A DNA stretch of 17,514 nucleotides from CAYLYM01 sp964387645. GTDB taxonomy: Bacteria > Calditrichota > Calditrichia > RBG-13-44-9. Below, piece by piece: positions 15,423-17,514 of this stretch; the first letter of the stretch is position 1, and each line of letters begins with the position of its first letter. A program made the translations under genes and the position numbers. Under the pieces are notes generated by a model, which did no database searches, was not told where the DNA came from, and saw nothing but the letters and a program-made list of their open reading frames with translations. The stretch spans positions 1 to 17,514 of the forward strand of contig CAYLYM010000083.1 of the NCBI GenBank assembly GCA_964387645.1, written 5' to 3'.

Positions 15423-16890
15423 GTAAACCTCCCGATGCTTGTTGAATGGCGCTTTTCAATGCATTACCTTTATTAATGGTTTCATAATATTCTTTTTCAG
15501 GTATGCTATCGGCAACAATACCAGCGCCTGCTTGAAAATAAATCTTGCCGTCTTTGGCCAGCATGGTGCGGATGGCAATACACATGTCCATATTGCCACT
15601 ATAATCGAAGTAGCCAATGGAACCTGCATAAAAACCTCTTTTTTCTGGTTCTAATTCATTGATGATCTCCATGGCACGGATTTTGGGCGCTCCGGAAACC
15701 GTACCAGCAGGAAATGAAGCTTTGAGAGCCTCTACTGCATCATTATTATGATCCAGAGTGCCATGAACCCGGGAAATGATGTGCATAACATGAGAATACC
15801 GCTCAATTGTTTGAAAGTCTTTTACATGAACGCTTCCATATTTTGCAAATCGTCCCATATCATTTCGTGCAAGATCAACTAACATTACGTGTTCAGCTAA
15901 TTCTTTGGGGTCATTCAAAAGCTCTCTGGCCAATTCTTCATCTTCCTGATGGTTTTGTCCCCTTGGACGCGTTCCAGCAATTGGAATAATTTCCGCGTTG
16001 TTATTCTCAACCCTGATCAATGGTTCTGGTGAAGAACCAATGAGTTGAAAATCCACGAAATCCAGATAAAAAAGATAGGGAGAAGGATTTATATTCCGCA
16101 GGGCACGGTAAACCTGGAAGGTATCACCTTCGTAAGATAATTGACTCCGCTGAGATAATACTACCTGAAAAATATCCCCAGCGAAGATATATTCTTTACA
16201 TTTTAAAACGGCTGTCTCGAATTGTTCTTTAGTAAAATTGCTTTGAATTTTATCGATGTCGGCATAAAAACTTGAATTGTATTCCAAAGGAGTGTTCAAT
16301 CTGTTAAACAATTTATCAAGCCGATCAAGTGCTGATTGATAGAGTAGTTTAGGGTGCGAACCATCCTCCACAGTTACATTAGCGATAAGGATAACCTGGT
16401 TTTTCAAATGATCAAAAGCTATCAGATCATGGTAAAAACCAAGAACTGCATCTGGAATGCCGATAGGATCTGGTTTGGGGGCGGGTAGTTCTTCTATATG
16501 TCGGACCATATCGTAGCCAATATATCCTACTGCCCCGGAAGTAAAACGCGGTAATCCCTCAACAATTATGGGACTGTACTTTTTTAAATTCACCTTTAAT
16601 TTTTCGAAGAAGTTAAGAGAGTCTATGTCCTTTCGATTTGATCTATCTGCTGTTGAGTAGGGTAAGCTGGATAATTTGTCAATAGGTGTACATCCAATAA
16701 ATGAATATCTACCTAATTGTTCTCCCTTGATGACGCTTTCTAAAAGAAAAGAGAATTTATTATTTTGCCGAATTTTAAGGTAAGTCATAACAGGGGTTAA
16801 AAAATCGGCATTGATTATTCGGAAAACTGGAATGATGCTATTCGGTTTGGTAAGTTTCTGAAATGTTTCGAATGACATTGTATAACTCAT
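15406..16890 (-). CDS. trpE: anthranilate synthase component I
   Basis: This 494-residue enzyme converts chorismate to anthranilate using ammonia from TrpG, the first committed step. The N-terminal domain contains FSFLLES, the LLES element of the tryptophan feedback site, so allosteric inhibition is expected. The chorismate-binding C-terminal domain has VLSQRSQLSY, IGSSPEPLIRV, PIAGTRPRG, HVMLVDLARNDMGRF, FPAGTVSGAPKIRAMEII and FQAGAGIVADS. The frame stays open back to ATG 17001, but those residues would be encoded by the attenuator and cannot be a real N-terminus. Of the nearby ATGs at 16896 and 16890, the latter is better spaced (10 nt) from AAGGA at 16901-16905. Expression is predicted to be controlled by the trpL attenuator immediately upstream. 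Confidence 0.95.
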   Translation of the reverse strand: MSYTMSFETFQKLTKPNSIIPVFRIINADFLTPVMTYLKIRQNNKFSFLLESVIKGEQLGRYSFIGCTPIDKLSSLPYSTADRSNRKDIDSLNFFEKLKVNLKKYSPIIVEGLPRFTSGAVGYIGYDMVRHIEELPAPKPDPIGIPDAVLGFYHDLIAFDHLKNQVILIANVTVEDGSHPKLLYQSALDRLDKLFNRLNTPLEYNSSFYADIDKIQSNFTKEQFETAVLKCKEYIFAGDIFQVVLSQRSQLSYEGDTFQVYRALRNINPSPYLFYLDFVDFQLIGSSPEPLIRVENNNAEIIPIAGTRPRGQNHQEDEELARELLNDPKELAEHVMLVDLARNDMGRFAKYGSVHVKDFQTIERYSHVMHIISRVHGTLDHNNDAVEALKASFPAGTVSGAPKIRAMEIINELEPEKRGFYAGSIGYFDYSGNMDMCIAIRTMLAKDGKIYFQAGAGIVADSIPEKEYYETINKGNALKSAIQQASGGLHDFVH

Positions 16891-16923
16891 GATCATGATT
16901 TCCTTTTTTAAATAAAAAAGAAC

Positions 16924-16955
16924 AAAAAAAAGCCCATTCACGAGGAATGGGCTTT
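16924..16955 (-). terminator. trp attenuator terminator (3:4 hairpin)
   Basis: Read on the minus strand, an 11-bp perfect stem AAAGCCCATTC / GAATGGGCTTT (plus-strand 16945-16955 and 16929-16939) encloses a 5-nt loop and runs into eight consecutive U (16931-16924). This is a textbook intrinsic terminator, 34 nt before the trpE start codon and 27 nt after the leader-peptide stop. Confidence 0.93.
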
Positions 16956-17052
16956 GTATGGTGTTTCTATTTATTATTTTCCTAACACATACTCCACCCA
17001 TTCCAGAATAAACTTTGCCACCACCAGTTATTTAAAATGGAATATGTGTTAG
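16929..17052 (-). promoter_or_regulatory. trp attenuator: competing 1:2, 2:3 and 3:4 RNA structures
   Basis: Strand 1 CTAACACATATTCC (17052-17039) pairs with strand 2 GGAGTATGTGTTAG (16995-16982) over 14 bp with one G-U. Strand 2 also includes GGAATGGG (17004-16997), perfectly complementary to CCCATTCC (16951-16944), the 5' arm of the terminator. The antiterminator extends further: GTATGTGTT (16992-16984) pairs with AACACCATAC (16965-16956) with one bulged base. The three structures are mutually exclusive in the classical attenuation way. Stalling at tandem Trp codons 14-16 leaves strand 2 free for the antiterminator. Normal translation to the stop, which lies inside strand 2, lets the terminator form. 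Confidence 0.9.
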
Positions 17053-17065
17053 AAAAATAACTCAT
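16982..17065 (-). CDS. trpL: trp operon leader peptide with five Trp codons
   Basis: This is a 27-residue ORF, ATG 17065 to TAG, preceded by GAGGG (17075-17071) 5 nt upstream. The core reads NNWWWQSLFWNGWSMC, with Trp at residues 14, 15, 16, 21 and 24: five TGG codons in 27, three in tandem. It lies between a promoter-like pair and the attenuator terminator, on the trpE strand but in a different reading frame. The composition, RBS and coincidence with the competing hairpins make it a ribosome-mediated attenuation sensor for charged tRNA-Trp rather than a chance ORF. The peptide itself presumably has no function beyond its translation. It is longer than the 14-residue E. coli leader. Confidence 0.93.
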   Translation of the reverse strand: MSYFSNTYSILNNWWWQSLFWNGWSMC

Positions 17066-17089
17066 TTTTTCCCTCAAAAATTTTGACCA

Positions 17090-17118
17090 ATATTAATAAG
17101 TTATTACTGGCAATTCAA
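17090..17118 (-). promoter_or_regulatory. putative trp operon promoter
   Basis: On the minus strand TTGAAT (17118-17113) and TAATAT (17095-17090) are separated by exactly 17 nt. Transcription would begin around 17083, giving a 5' UTR of about 18 nt before the trpL ATG. That short untranslated leader is compatible with attenuation. The sequence is AT-rich, so other placements remain possible. No clear operator palindrome was seen over it. Confidence 0.5.
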
Positions 17119-17255
17119 GCAATTTTTTAAAAAAATTTCATACTTATAAAATTTTAAGGGCATCTATGCAGACAAAAGAATTTATTTTCATGTAGAAAAT
17201 AAAATAGAATTCGTTTATTTTTAAGTAATTTGTTATAAATCAGAGGAGTTACAGA

Positions 17256-17514
17256 ATAGAAAAGAAAAAGATTATCTCTAATATACTGCTTTTGTCAACG
17301 GCGTTCATCTGGGGTTTTGCGTTTGTTGCTCAACGAGCCGGGATGGCTTACATTGGTCCCTTTGCATTTAATGCTGTTCGATTTACACTTGGATCTTTAT
17401 CTTTGATTCCACTAATATGGATGGTTTATTTTCGTTTCAAGCGATATTCCGCTTCGACACAAGAAACTACTACAAAGACATATATCTGTGGTTGTTTATT
17501 AGCAGGGGTGGCTT
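17256..17514 (+). CDS. EamA/DMT-family membrane transporter, N-terminal part (cut by window end)
   Basis: The first 86 codons are visible. A basic EKKK start is followed by a hydrophobic helix ISNILLLSTAFIWGFAFVAQ, then RAGMAYIGPFAFNAVRF and a second helix (LGSLSLIPLIWMVYF). This is the typical opening of EamA (drug/metabolite transporter, ten-helix inner-membrane) proteins, whose substrate cannot be inferred. AGGAG at 17244-17248 sits 7 nt before an in-frame ATA at 17256. No ATG, GTG or TTG occurs in frame between the upstream stop (17226-17228) and that ATA. The next in-frame candidate is a TTG about 12 codons later, inside the first membrane helix. ATA is therefore the best start unless the base is an error. 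It is divergent from the trp operon. Confidence 0.8.
   Translation, partial: MEKKKIISNILLLSTAFIWGFAFVAQRAGMAYIGPFAFNAVRFTLGSLSLIPLIWMVYFRFKRYSASTQETTTKTYICGCLLAGVA

Noticed and set aside
16921..17118. T-box or TRAP-type control of the trp operon
   Set aside because: No T-box conserved sequence and no series of spaced GAG/UAG triplets was seen. The Trp-rich leader ORF and competing hairpins fit ribosome-mediated attenuation instead.
17085..17130. TrpR-type operator overlapping the trp promoter
   Set aside because: No convincing CTAG-centred palindrome was found around the promoter-like boxes.

Overview
The window is a chromosomal stretch from an AT-rich, Gram-negative-type bacterium. It carries a predicted outer-membrane beta-barrel protein, a secreted transglutaminase-like protein, a complete tryptophan operon, several PLP-dependent amino-acid enzymes and one decayed transposase. 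The style of the Wzi-like protein and the propeller-transglutaminase protein resembles the FCB / Calditrichota / KSB1-type lineages. That placement is inference from remembered protein style, not from a marker gene. No tRNA, rRNA or CRISPR array was seen.

Layout. 1-4045: two minus-strand genes for exported proteins, a Wzi-like outer-membrane protein (92-1684) and a five-repeat propeller/transglutaminase-like protein (2447-4045). The 762-bp gap between them holds a GC-rich 60-bp tandem repeat with a palindromic core. 4421-6810: two plus-strand PLP enzymes, a D-serine dehydratase/D-threonine aldolase-like enzyme and a threonine synthase-like enzyme with an N-terminal zinc ribbon. 6811-8401: a long AT-rich non-coding stretch, then a truncated IS1634/IS4-type transposase whose first catalytic Asp is replaced by Tyr. 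8440-9792: an NADP-type hexameric glutamate dehydrogenase starting 38 bp after the transposase remnant.

10149-17065 (minus strand): a compact trp operon in the order trpL-E-G-D-C-F-B-A, covering all steps from chorismate to tryptophan. Most genes are separated by a few bases or overlap, and the trpG and trpD Shine-Dalgarno sites lie inside the end of the preceding gene. In front of trpE is a well-formed ribosome-mediated attenuator that ordinary ORF calling would miss. It has a 27-residue leader peptide with five Trp codons (three in tandem), an 11-bp terminator hairpin followed by eight U, an extended antiterminator and a 14-bp protective 1:2 hairpin. A promoter-like pair lies just upstream.

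17256-17514 (plus strand): the beginning of an EamA/DMT-family membrane transporter, divergent from the trp operon and cut by the window end. It has a good ribosome binding site but seems to begin at ATA.

The central theme is amino-acid metabolism: glutamate synthesis, tryptophan biosynthesis under attenuation control, and a pair of enzymes acting on hydroxy amino acids. The best-supported noteworthy element is the trpL attenuator. The rest of the window is mostly recognisable enzyme families plus several unexplained palindromes and repeats in the intergenic gaps.
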